From Collybiopsis luxurians FD-317 M1 (taxonomy: Eukaryota; Basidiomycota; Agaricomycetes; Agaricales; Omphalotaceae), in the NCBI GenBank assembly GCA_000827265.1, contig KN834879.1:7969-37379 (forward strand): a stretch of 29,411 bases of DNA, read 5' to 3'. The position numbers and the translations under genes are program-made. The notes below the pieces were generated by a model. That model was not told the origin of the DNA. It saw only the letters and a list, made by a program, of their open reading frames with translations, and did not search any database. Shown here piece by piece: positions 10,531 through 20,154 of this stretch (position 1 is its first letter; each line of letters begins with the position of its first letter).

Positions 10531-10540
10531 GCCTTATATA
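10531..10540 (-). promoter_or_regulatory. TATA box of the copia 5' LTR, duplicated by an insertion
   Basis: The minus strand reads TATATAAGGC at 10540-10531, as in the left LTR. The inserted segment starts immediately upstream at 10541. The target duplication TTATATA left a second TATA sequence at 10950-10956, so the start-proximal TATA box survives but is moved 409 bp from the upstream half of the LTR. Confidence 0.7.
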
Positions 10541-10949
10541 TTGGATTATTATTAGGTATTCACAAGGTACGATTGGATATATCTATCTATGGAACACTTT
10601 CTCGTAGTTGTACTATACTTATATTTATGTTCCCTTGCTATCTCACACTGTTCTATCTTTAGTAGTAGTGTACTTATATCTCGTCCCACCATCACATCTC
10701 AGTTCTCATGATTCCTATCACATATACCCATTCTCGTGTACTAGTTCTCATGATACTTAGTTACATGTTCTCATCTATCTTTTATCCAGCCAATGGTTGA
10801 CTACGTATAACATTGTGTACTTGTATATAAAGTCACCTACATACACGAACAATCTAGTGGCGCTTTTTCCCCCTTTTGATCTGTGTGATCATTTCAGTGC
10901 TGTGTGCACTATCTATTATTCTTCTAACTAGTGTCCATAACCTCTAATA
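10541..10949. mobile_element. 409-bp insertion in the 5' LTR (solo-LTR-like or other non-autonomous element)
   Basis: Present only in the right LTR and flanked by the 7-bp direct repeat TTATATA (10534-10540 and 10950-10956). It has no coding frame. Near 10823-10831 it holds GTATATAAAG, a promoter-like TATA box on the plus strand about two thirds into the segment, as in many LTRs. The ends (TTGGATTATTATTAGG… and …CCATAACCTCTAATA) are neither TG…CA nor convincing inverted repeats, so the class is open. Confidence 0.75.
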
Positions 10950-11073
10950 TTATATACTCTACATGAATAAGTACTAGAATATTCTATAATAATCTACAAG
11001 TCTGCGGAGCACTCGTTGAGTCGCTCCAAGGAGGTAAGAGAATGTTCGTGTATATTCTCTAATATTCTCAACA

Positions 11074-12600
11074 TCATCAAATCCTTCCGTATGTTTGCAT
11101 GAGGCCTGGAGCAGGGTTGTAGAGCATCGGTCGGTCGAGTTTAGTGAGATTCTTCGGACCGACTTCAGACATTTGCAAGATTGTTATACCAAAGCAGATG
11201 ACAACGAAACCCATAACAAGCGTGATGATAGATGACGCGGAAGCCTTGAGACCTTGGAAGAGTACCTCAGAGGTAGTCAGTACCAAGGAAAGATAAGATT
11301 CAATAATGGACTTACGATGGTCATTAAGATAGAGAAAAAAGTGACTGTAAAGGAACATTAGAAAAATCGTATACACTAAGTGAGTAATGACAAACATATA
11401 ACATAGTATGTCGACGTAACTAAAAGCACATGCATCAGCGACTGTTCCTATTCTGCCAATAAACATTACGCACCCATGGCCGTGTTGAATAATCCCAGCG
11501 CCACATACAAATAGTAGACTTTGGTAACTGAATAAGGCCACCCATCAACGCACATTTGAACAACTAACAGTTCGCACACGTACTCTACATGATGGCCACG
11601 AATCCCATTAGGAAGTAAATGAACCAGTATTTGAACTGAAAACAGCTCTTAGTATTGTATGCTTCAACCGATTCAAACATTGAACATACCTGGTTATCTC
11701 CCTGTGTGGTGGTCACAATCGCCGAGCCCAACACAGTTGTAACACTGACACTAATTCCTCCAATCATACTGCAGATGAAAATGTACCATAGCATGCTCTT
11801 TGTGCCATAACGCGGAGCAAAGTAAAAGATGATGGCGAGGGAGACGGCAATAAGCACAGATGCGTATGCCAGAAATCCTGGTGCGATAAATAGTCTTTCG
11901 AATTCTTTGATTTGCCCGACGGAGGCTTCAGATGGGCCTGGAATGGAGAATTGTCATAAAACAACAAATAATGGCGTACGCGTTGTCGGACGTACCATTT
12001 AACGCTACGATTACAGATCTGACCTAGACATGAGGCGCACTTAGTCTGATATCGTGTACGAGTTATAAGGCACGCACGGTAGCTAGCCAAAGAATGTGAG
12101 CTTTTCCTATAGAAATATGAGGGGAGAATGGCATAGATCACAACAGATAATCCGCCCAGATCAGTCTAAATGTACGAGGACAAAGGCAGATAATTCATCA
12201 GTCAATCTGAATTGTTCTCGCATCGGAATTGAGCTACGCACGATGAGATAGCGTCTACACATGCAAAGGCAGAACAAAAGGTTATTGTCAGTATTAGTAG
12301 AGCGCCTAGCGTAATATAAGCATGCACCAGCAAACTACAAAGTTCACCTATTATCATCACTAGCGGTACCCAGTTAGGGCTTTGTACACCATCCCATCAA
12401 TCCTGAGAAACATACCGGTCATTCCAGTCCACCATAATCATCCCTGTCCACTGTAATCATCACCTATACTTGCTGCTTTAGCCTGGAGGCGGAACAACCT
12501 TTGGTGGAAGCCATGGCATTCTGCTATTCCAATCTGGCCAGTGAACGGGAAGGTTTTGAGTAGCCAGACTTGGAGACACCTATGCAGCTATAATGCAGGA
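11074..12600 (-). pseudogene. NIPA-like (DUF803) magnesium transporter, copy A, split by copia
   Basis: Recognisable pieces in family order: LWWTGM (about 12,430), GELCSLL, DLGGLSVVIYAILPSYF (about 12,160-12,110), PSEASVGQIKEFERLFIAPG then FLAYASVLIAVSLAIIFYFA (11,940-11,810), SMLWYIFICSMIGGISVSVT (about 11,790-11,730), GDNQ, FKYWFIYFLMGFVAI, LFQGLKASASSIITLVMGFV and ITILQMSEVGPKNLTKLDR (to about 11,120). NIPA proteins are multi-pass membrane Mg2+ transporters with exactly these loops. Introns are still visible, for example a GTACGT…CAG intron between LNG and PSEAS. Damage: a one-base loss in the A-run before KLTFFG together with TAG where Trp is expected (about 12,085), an N-terminal deletion, frame changes after KLDR, and the copia insertion that separates the rest of the tail (6046-6106). 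Confidence 0.82.
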
Positions 12601-12819
12601 AAACCTTGACAAAAAAGTTGTTGTTCGGACGACGTTGAATCCAACGTCAAACCGTAAACACATCACACATCAATGCCGCCCCCGGTTCGGGATTTCGTTG
12701 CCCCACTCAACGCCGTTGCAGAGCTGTTAGTGTTTTGAATGTTCTTGCTTAAATTGTCATTATATTTGGCTTATCAGAATCGCACAGAAATTTGTGTCCA
12801 GGCTTAAAACGATTCAGGT

Positions 12820-13177
12820 AAAAACGACTGGCCAACAGCCGAAGTTTCGATAGTTCCGCTGGTTTGACATCTCATAAATACTTTCATTTATTGCCATTTT
12901 GCACCCAAATATATTTTCCGGTATTCGTTACAAGCCTTCTCTTAGCAGGAAATGGACATAACCATGAGTACAAGATTATCGACCTCAATGAACTTGAAAA
13001 GAACTGATATAAACGGAGGCTTCTTGACCTCGTAAAGCTGCCCTGCACCGAAGTCGACAAGGTGTACCTTATCGATAGTCATACCCCCGGGTTTGAATTC
13101 GACGAGAACATTCAGGTCGAAATTGGACCACAAGTCACGAAACACAGCAATTGAATAAAAGTCTAAGGAGTGCGCAC
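12820..13177. repeat. 358-bp direct repeat, left of the assembly gap
   Basis: Identical, as far as I can compare, to 13248-13605 (offset 428) and ending at the first N. It repeats the last exon of the minus-strand gene to its right. Most simply explained as two contig ends that overlap but were scaffolded with an N spacer. Confidence 0.92.
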
Positions 13178-13247
13178 NNNNNNNNNNNNNNNNNNNNNNN
13201 NNNNNNNNNNNNNNNNNNNNNNNNNNNNNNNNNNNNNNNNNNNNNNN
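13178..13247. other. Assembly gap, 70 N
   Basis: Run of 70 undetermined bases between two identical 358-bp sequences. The real distance is probably negative (the flanks overlap). Confidence 0.98.
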
Positions 13248-13605
13248 AAAAACGACTGGCCAACAGCCGAAGTTTCGATAGTTCCGCTGGTTTGACATCT
13301 CATAAATACTTTCATTTATTGCCATTTTGCACCCAAATATATTTTCCGGTATTCGTTACAAGCCTTCTCTTAGCAGGAAATGGACATAACCATGAGTACA
13401 AGATTATCGACCTCAATGAACTTGAAAAGAACTGATATAAACGGAGGCTTCTTGACCTCGTAAAGCTGCCCTGCACCGAAGTCGACAAGGTGTACCTTAT
13501 CGATAGTCATACCCCCGGGTTTGAATTCGACGAGAACATTCAGGTCGAAATTGGACCACAAGTCACGAAACACAGCAATTGAATAAAAGTCTAAGGAGTG
13601 CGCAC
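13248..13605. repeat. 358-bp direct repeat, right of the assembly gap
   Basis: Second copy of 12820-13177, starting at the last N and running without a break into 13606 onward, so this copy is the one joined to the gene on its right. Confidence 0.92.
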
Positions 13606-14445
13606 CCTCGGTAAATGTGATGATTATGAGCGACTAAACCCACAGATTTACACATCAAATGCATAGTATCGAGTTGCAATTTCAGTTTTGTCTGTGCATC
13701 AGCCATTTGCCACTCGGGTGTTTGGATCAGCGGTAAACCAGGCTTTTTTATCATGACGACCAAAGGTGCCAGCTGACCCGGCTTTGCTCCCGCCAGAATC
13801 GCCGCCATCGAACTCGACACAGATGCGGGGAGTTGGAACATACCAGCATCTACATAAAGATTGACAGTAGGATTAACCATTTGGAGCGCATGCACCTCTA
13901 CGAATCCTTCCCGATCCGTTTCCTCGAGAAACTTAGCAACTAGTTCGGTAGCCAGGTGGGATTTATAACTCGAGGTGACGGTATAAATTCCTAAGTTCTT
14001 ATTTCCGGAATTGACGGCTGAGGAAAGTGAGGGTACGAGTTGGAGATTGGTCAAAGGGGAGGCTTGGATGGTATAATGTTTGAGCTCAATGTCACGGAAG
14101 TGAGGTATGTTCACTGACCGAATTTACTCTTGACTTGTTCATTTGGCTTTACTGTATCGATGAGCTTTTGTTTGAGCCAGGGAGCCTATAAGTACGGGCA
14201 GGGGAAATTTTAGTTCATATTCGAGTTCAGAAGATGACTGAGCATGGATATAAGGTGAAAGCGGTATTCACATATTAAACACACACCTCGAATTTCGGCA
14301 TACTCAGAATGATCTTTGTTTGCGCCTGAGTTTTTTCACCGCAGGCCATCAAGGTCGAGGCAGGCGCTGCTGCAACGTAAGGATTCAGTTGGATAACGAC
14401 GAAAGCCAGTCCAACGAGAATAGTCATAGAACGAGGAAAATTCAT
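13370..14445 (-). CDS. Unrecognised multi-exon gene with signal peptide
   Basis: ATG at 14445-14443 starts a classic signal peptide: MNFPRS, hydrophobic ILVGLAFVVIQL, then a likely cleavage at VAAA-PA. Exon 1 14445-14287 (53 codons), intron 14286-14186, exon 2 14185-14119, intron 14118-14063, exon 3 from 14062 (SPLTNLQLVPSLSSAVNSGN … LVVMIKKPGLPLIQTPEW … QLDTMHLMCKSVGLV). All junctions keep phase. The 3' part is open from about 13633 to a stop at 13370-13372 (GAHSLDFYSIAVFRDLWSNF … KVHLVDFGAG). How exon 3 joins it is unresolved: the frame shifts near 13,605-13,635 and no good donor is seen. An upstream frame (14692-14569, MLPESDLKDPIHSM…) could splice in with a GTGAGT donor and would replace the signal peptide start. 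No family recognised; VHLVDFGAG faintly recalls a kinase DFG, which I do not trust. The last exon lies in the repeat next to the gap. Confidence 0.55.
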
Positions 14446-14946
14446 TAAAGTGAGAGGAAGCATGAGCATAAACGTGACAATTGAACAGTAGCTGGAGACA
14501 AATCCTATTTCTGACAAGTCGACGTTCATTTAGCATTGAGAGAAGTAGAGCAATAGCTCGGGACTCACCTGGGCGGCTCAGAATTTGGGCTGAAACTTCT
14601 GTCAGTACTCTCTGACCAGCGGAGAGAAGGGAATGCAGAAGGGAATGTATCATCGAATGAATAGGGTCTTTTAAATCACTTTCTGGTAGCATCTTTATTG
14701 AGTTGATGAAGCCCCGCTGATGGGTTTCTCTGCCCCTGCAATGATAACCATCCTCGTTGCATGCCGAGTCTGCAAATAGGCATCACGATGTGTAACCGAT
14801 ACGGGAAACCTTGAAATGAATGGGGGGACGCGACAGCTTGGTAGAGCCGGGAAACTGATGATGATAACGAGCCTTTTTTGTTTGGAGGTGCGGCTCCTCT
14901 AATATCTTGTTATACTTCAACACTAACTAGTACATCCTCGTCCGAG
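14446..14946. other. Upstream region of the signal-peptide gene and edge of the duplicated segment
   Basis: Apart from the possible extra exon at 14569-14692 (minus), I see no gene. The homology shared with 24,425 onward begins close to 14,940. Confidence 0.4.
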
Positions 14947-17260
14947 TCATGATTCATTGAGATCGACTACCTCCCTCTCCCTCTGCCACAAACTCACACT
15001 CTCATCCCGACCTGCATCTGTATTCCGTTTGGAAAACATCCTCTCCGATCTCCCTCTCAAAGACGACGAATAGCCATCCCCACCTGTCTCCACATCCAAG
15101 TCCGTATCAGTGCCTCAACGCCTCGCGGAACCCGTCACACTAGGGAATGACATCACTGTTACCGAGCTAGGATTCCCAGCAGTAAGTTATGACGCTAAAT
15201 ATCTCCCTAGAGTCCTTCTGACCCGGTTCTGCCCACGGTATCACCGGCCGAAGGTGCACTGCACAGGAGATTCTCCCGTCCCGGAGAACAAAGTGAGGGA
15301 GGAGGGAGAGGAAGAATTTCCGAGTGTGCGGGTTCGTTATCTGCGGGGCTTTCGCATAGAAGATCTTGTAAGCTTGGAGGGCACCTGTGGTGGTTGCTGC
15401 GGTTTTGGCTGGTCTTGCGCATGGAGAGTGGCAGATACGAGTCTGCATGAGCTGTATTTAGTAGTCCGGATATGCCAAGGGATGTTATGGTCGTTCAAGG
15501 ACCGTGTATTACGTCAGGATCGACCCTAGTTCCGCTTATTCCCGTGGGATGATATCGATGGACGACGTCCTGCATGTAACTTGATCCTGGTCCGTTTGTT
15601 CATCATCCTCCAGCACTATACAGAAACGAAACGTCATCTCTGCACGCAGCGCCGGAGAAAAAGAGAGCAAGCTGATCGAGGGTAAGGGGGGGGGGGGGGG
15701 GGGGTTGCACAGTCGATACTATTCAGAATGGCTGTGATATTCCGTACTGGTGCTGTTCCTCGATGATAGCCAGGTACCTCGAGGAGGACCGCACGGCACC
15801 ACGGTACCAGGCAGTAAAGTCCTATACGTTCTAGGTCGGCTTCTACCTTCAATCTGGCTCTTTCTCCTTGCGCTCCTCGCGCGAATGATACTATCGACGG
15901 TACCAAATGGGCCTCTTAAGGAGCTGATACCAGGATTGTCCACTGAAAATCCTTTTCGTCGTTCGCAAGAGGCGATCGAGTTGGTGGGATTCTTCTGGTC
16001 GAGTTTGGACATTTGCATGAGAGTTATACCGAAGCAGATGGGGACGAAACCTATGATGAAGGCGATAATAGATGACGCGCAGGCGTCGAAACCTCGGGAG
16101 AGTACCTTTAGTGCTGTTAGTATTGGAAAAGGACACAATCGAGCAATGAACGAACGATGGTCACCACGACGGAGAAATGTACCTGAAACGAAATGAGAAA
16201 AACTGTTCACAAGCATTGTGCGAGTGACGACACACAGATAGCATACTATGCAGGTGAAACCGAAAGCAAACAGCCATCCCTAACTAGTCTGGTTTGGCCG
16301 ACAAGCGTTACGAACGAGCGACCGTGTTGAATAATGCCAGCGTACGCGTCACATTCAGATAGTAGGCTTCCATAACTGGAAAACCCGCTGTTAGCACATG
16401 GTCAGAAGGGCTGGGATTATGTGCACATGCTTTAGGAAGTAAATAACGCAGTACTCAAGCTGAAAACGATCATAAGCGTTCTGATTCTCCAGGCATTCCG
16501 GAAAACTGGCACACCTTGACGGCCAACGAAACGGCAATGAGAACGGATGCGTGCGCAAACAAGTCCGATGCGATGAACGGTTTTTTGCCCTTGATTTGCA
16601 GGTACCTTCCGGTGGGCATGGAAGGGAGAATTGTTATGGAACAGCGAACGGCGTACGCAGTGTTGGGAGTGCCATTTAACACTATGAATACAGAGTCTGC
16701 CTATGCACGAGGCGGAGTTAGTCTGACATCGTGTTTGAGTTGTGTGGGAACGCACGATACATAGGCCACATTCCAGTTAGCCGAAAGATGTGAGTGGTTT
16801 CGTTGGAGATATTGAGGAGAACATAGCCAAATCGTAACTGATGGTGGTTGAGCTGGGATTAACAGTCCTCAGTCAATCTGAATGGTGCTCGCATCGAAAG
16901 TGAGCTACCCACAACGACAATAGTCTCTATAAAAGATCCACCCTCAGCAACAGATCGGCCGCAAAACGCAATATGAACGCACATAAGATGATCACCAACT
17001 ATCGTTGCTAGAAGCCGCCAGTAAGATGACAATAAAGAACGCGATAATCATTCCTGTTCAGGATTACAAGTTTAAATTTGTTTCGCCCACATTTGATGTG
17101 GTATAACTTACCAACTTGGAATGACCATCACCTTTACTTGCTGCTTTGGCCTGGAGGCGGAACAGCCCTTGGTTGAAGACGAATGAAGAAGGCATTAGCC
17201 ATGGTGAATAAGTTCCGCTATTCCAATTTTTCCAGGCTTGAGCCACCAAACTTGGAGGCG
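14947..17260 (-). pseudogene. NIPA-like (DUF803) magnesium transporter, copy B
   Basis: From the right: WKNWNSGTYSPWLMPSSFVF and NQGLFRLQAKAASKGDGH (about 17,240-17,110), the first transmembrane part and loop; GTAAGT intron; a degenerate LSVVICAILSS-like segment ending TSFG-TAA where Trp is expected (about 16,778); SVFIVLNG (16,690); LFAHASVLIAVSLAV; YYLNV…TLALFNT (about 16,370); SIIAFIIGFVPICFGITLMQ MSK (about 16,060); NPGISSLRGPFGTVDSIIRA RSARRK; and the tail DAGRDESVSLWQ with a TGA stop at 14947-14949. Intron donors between LNG and the following loop are lost, and frames shift several times, so no intact transporter can be made. Closest relative in the window is copy C. Confidence 0.8.
15686..15704 (+). 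repeat. Homopolymer of 19 G
   Basis: Uninterrupted G19. The same place in copy C (about 25,268) has only five G, so the run expanded, or was mis-sequenced, after the duplication. Confidence 0.9.
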
Positions 17261-17401
17261 ATCGATACAGGAAAACATCAGGAAAGCTTTGAGGATAGCG
17301 TAAATAAGGTCGTTGTTCGGGCGAGTGAATTCAACGTCAAGTTATAAATGGGTCACGGGTTGCCGCCCCCGGTCTGGCAGAAAATCGGGCCGAGAAGAAC
17401 C

Positions 17402-17470
17402 AAGCAGATACGAGCGAAACAGGAAGTGACAGCTTCCCGCTAAAACTTTCTGTTTCGCTCAGATCTGCTT
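17402..17470. repeat. Nested inverted repeat
   Basis: Arms 17402-17422 (AAGCAGATACGAGCGAAACAG) in shorter form AAGCAGAT…GCGAAACAG, and 17450-17470, pair at 19 of 21 positions. Inside lies a perfect small hairpin, GGAAG (17422-17426) with CTTCC (17433-17437). The unit ACCAAGCAGA…GCGA recurs directly at 17,508-17,528. Confidence 0.75.
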
Positions 17471-17581
17471 CGTTTGGCAGAGAAATATGCACCCTTTTCA
17501 CTGCCATACCAAGCAGAAACAAGCGAGAAGGTAAAAAATAGTTTCGCTCGATATTGCATTACGTCTTGATCTGCTATTTCT

Positions 17582-17650
17582 GCTCAGGTTGGCTCATTTT
17601 TGCTCGTGCGGTAATTTCTCATTTTCGCTCAAGATGGCTCGATATGGCTC
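17582..17650 (+). repeat. 10-bp-phased GCTC array
   Basis: GCTC at 17582, 17592 and 17602, TCTC at 17617, then GCTC at 17627, 17637 and 17647: a strict 10-bp period with one 15-bp step. The six bases between are T-rich but not conserved, so this is a phased motif array rather than a simple tandem repeat. Confidence 0.75.
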
Positions 17651-18401
17651 ACATTTGTACTGGTACTACTGGTACTACGATATTGCTACAATACGAATAC
17701 ACGATTAGCCATATTAAACCTAGCTAGACACTCATTGAACGACCTTAATCGAAGGCGAAATCTACAACAAATAATGAATACTCACATTAAAAACTAAGAA
17801 TCGGGCTGTGTTAGACGTAGTCGTAGTCAAGATAGAACTTGAGAAGGTCCAGCAGTGTCTTCTGGTTGATTTTTCTCGTGGTCTTCTGGTTGTGTCGGAG
17901 AAGAGCAACTAAAGAGCTGGAATTTATTTGACCGGCTCAGCGCCGTCAGTATTTTGAATGTTCCTGCTATAACCCAAATTTCACGCAGCGAGATACGGGC
18001 TTCGAGATGTTTAGGAAGCGGAACAATCCAAGTGGCTCGAGCATGAATCTGCTTCATGTTCAAGCTAACATTTAAATTTTTAATTTCTCGATGTCTGCAG
18101 GTACTACACCGACACTTCGACTAGGTGCGGTAGATATCTCTCCTTAGATTTATTCTCGTATGATCTGCCGGTCTGGTATTAGATCGTTCACTCTGTTGCA
18201 TAAAATGTGTTTGAATATTCCCATCAATAAAGACAAGAATCTAAAGAATCTCTACTAATGGTCTACGAGGTGATTGAATGTAGCTGAGCCACAATAACGC
18301 GCACAACATTCAACTTCCTTGGCAAGGTCATCGACATCCTCTGGCATCAAATTCTTAAAGTATATCACCATCGGACCTGACTTGTTGATCGAGAGTATAA
18401 T

Positions 18402-18695
18402 TCAGCCAGTTTTATTGGTATGTTCAGACATTTTGACTTCAGAATCCAAATTGGTATTAGACGAAGAGTCAGCGGGTGTAGGAGCAGGGGAATGACTGTG
18501 AGATGTACAAGGCAAAGATTCAGAGGGAGTGGGAACAGGCAGGGGAGAAAACGAGGGAGAGTGTAGAGCTTGCCTCTGAGCGTCCTTGAGACTGTCTGGT
18601 TTACTTTGCAAGCGGAGTCCTGTATGGGTTGGCAGCACAGAATTAGCCAGATTGGGTGAGGCTGAGTCTCTAAACAGGGTCATTGTCAGATGCAT
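18402..18695 (-). other. Possible Pro/Ser/Thr-rich exon
   Basis: An open frame ending in a low-complexity stretch (SPLPVPTPSES, SPAPTPADSSSNTNLDSEV). It resembles the tail of a nuclear or linker region and could be an exon of a lost gene. No recognised domain or firm splice sites. The surrounding 18,300-19,390 holds nothing else I can support. Confidence 0.25.
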
Positions 18696-19402
18696 GGAAT
18701 GGGTAAACAGGCAAGGCAGTCAAACACAGGAATATATGTGGCAATTAAGAAAAAGGGCAGCGAGAAAATGAACAGAGTTGAAGATCAGGTGGAACGGGCA
18801 GACTGGCAAACAGACAGGATCTTTTAACATGAAAAATTTATATGCAGGCAGATATAATATGCGAAAATGGCCAATTCTAAAGGTCAGAAAGACACTAAAG
18901 ACACACAATCTGTTCCAGGGGGAGTAGGAACCCTGGCGACAACGATGAATTCTTGGGGTGGACTCATGCATAGTCCCCTTGACAACAGATACAATTGACA
19001 GAAGAAGGTTCCAGAAGCTCTATAAAGGCAAAAGGGATTGAAAAAAAAGATTTTTACAAAAGGCGAGATGCTCAATGTTCCTTTTTATAAGGAGTACATT
19101 TATCTATTGTACAATGTCTTGGATAGCAAAAAAAAAGTGGAAACACACCGTAGGGCGGTGTGGACACTCGCTAGAAACACTTGCTAGGAGCATGTTGTAT
19201 TCGGGGAGCGAAGGATATCGTACAATACAAAAGATGATGAAGAAAAGAGAAGAAGGAGCGAAATAGGCTCCAGTTGTAAATATATGCGTAATGTGATAAT
19301 CATGTGAAGGTATACTTGTGTGCTATGCATAAACGGTACGTTTACAATGCTTCCTGAATTGGACTCCTATACTAACTACCAGTCAATTTTCATTGCTTGA
19401 TG

Positions 19403-19723
19403 TCAATCAATATGAACTACAGGAGCAGTAAACCCTATAGCTCTGATGTCAAGGAAGCCCTGTACGGCGGATATGATACTGCAGTATATGGTCGGTCCAT
19501 AAACACCAGACTCCGAATTGCAGTTGTGCTCTCCCATTTTGTTTTGCATCCAGTCTTGGCACAGGAAATAACAAATAGAGTTTAATTGATATTTAGTATT
19601 GGTCATAGAAACCCCACAGATACACTTGTTGTTTTGATCTTTACTGGGGCATCTCCTGGTACTATTAAGGCCACAAATATTGAGGCATGCATTGAGTAAT
19701 GAAATAGGCAGTTTGGCATTCAC
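19403..19723 (-). other. Possible Cys-rich coding remnant
   Basis: An open frame with CxxxxxxxxxCxCG (RRCPSKDQNNKCICG) followed by GEHNCNSESGVYGPTIYCSI. It sits in CpG-poor sequence like the other decayed genes. No family recognised; it may be chance. Between 19,724 and 20,150 I see no gene. Confidence 0.25.
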
Positions 19724-20154
19724 ATAAAGCTAGTGCTTAAGCATGGCGTGCACATGAAGTGCTGGCACCTTACTAATACTTCCTCAAGCGGCTCATTAGG
19801 GTTCCTGTTAGCTATCGCCTCTATGGAGCATACTTAGAGCCTTCAAATATTGCTTCTAATGTTTCTCACCCCAAGTGCACCTTGAATGGTACAAAGAAAA
19901 TACAGGTTAAAAAATTTTTAAGGACCCACCAAGACAGTGACCGACCAACCCAATATCACAGGCTCACAGCCCAGGCACCCCTTGCATTTAATTGAGGGCC
20001 TTTGCTGCAATATCCTGGTAGTTGAGTACAGTTGCTGACAGCATTCTTCTCCAGCAAAAACTTTACTGCTCCTTCTGTTTAAAAAATTGCACAGCAGCTT
20101 GAAAACTGAAGGCCGTTGGGAGGCAGGGATGCAACAGGAAAAGGAGGAGCACAT

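Larger units (their letters stand above)
6107..11073 (-). mobile_element. Full-length Ty1/copia LTR retrotransposon, decayed
   Basis: The element reads right to left: 5' LTR (11073-10491), PBS, one long gag-pol frame (10305-6286), PPT, 3' LTR (6273-6107). Domain order gag - protease - integrase - RT - RNase H is the Ty1/copia (Pseudoviridae) order. Without the 409-bp insertion in the 5' LTR it is about 4.56 kb. The outer LTR ends facing 6106 are uncertain by about five bases (shared sequence starts AATAATGG; a canonical TG would be at 6112). No clear 5-bp target-site duplication is seen (…CCGCC at left, TCATC at right). It lies within the C-terminal coding part of NIPA-like copy A. Three in-frame stops and an altered RT active-site motif argue that it is dead. 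Confidence 0.92.
10491..11073 (-). repeat. 5' LTR of the copia element, carrying a 409-bp insertion
   Basis: The outer parts (10491-10540 and 10950-11073) equal the 167-bp left LTR apart from four CpG sites, which this copy keeps as CpG (11005, 11015, 11023, 11047). The interior 10541-10949 is absent from the left LTR. It lies upstream of gag in element orientation and so holds the element's promoter. Confidence 0.92.
17380..17925. mobile_element. ~540-bp insertion in copy B with nested hairpins
   Basis: Copies A and C run directly from CCCCGGT…GG into the …GCGCC segment (12,677-12,715; 26,938-26,975). Copy B is interrupted between 17,379 and about 17,925. The insert holds an imperfect inverted repeat, a third direct copy of its arm (17,508-17,528) and a phased GCTC array. 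No open frame looks real. No terminal repeat or target duplication could be fixed. Confidence 0.6.
14940..18290. repeat. Segmental duplication, copy B unit
   Basis: Co-linear and in the same orientation as 24,425-27,270. Shared stretches include GTACGTCAGGATCGACCC-type sequence (15,510 / 25,091), GCACGCAGCGCCGG (15,641 / 25,227), the whole NIPA-like gene, and upstream sequence around CTGCTTCATGTTC (18,050 / 27,066) and ATCTGCCGGT (18,161 / 27,184). Copy A shares the NIPA part and a little of the 5' flank (about 12,660-12,760). Confidence 0.85.

Noticed and set aside
6101..11080. Target-site duplication of the copia element
   Set aside because: The five bases on either side (CCGCC or nearby, and TCATC) do not match, and the left LTR end cannot be fixed to one base.
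12942..13325. Open frame spanning the N run
   Set aside because: Created by reading through undetermined bases between two copies of the same sequence.
13440..13520. Kinase-like or COQ8/ABC1-like reading (KVHLVDFGAG)
   Set aside because: Only a short LxDFG-like match; the rest of the protein shows no kinase motifs, and the signal peptide argues against it.
15110..15529. 139-codon plus-strand frame
   Set aside because: Antisense to the decayed NIPA copy B tail; the matching place in copy C does not keep the frame.
19075..19266. Small plus-strand Lys-rich frame
   Set aside because: Low-complexity composition, no splice or family evidence.
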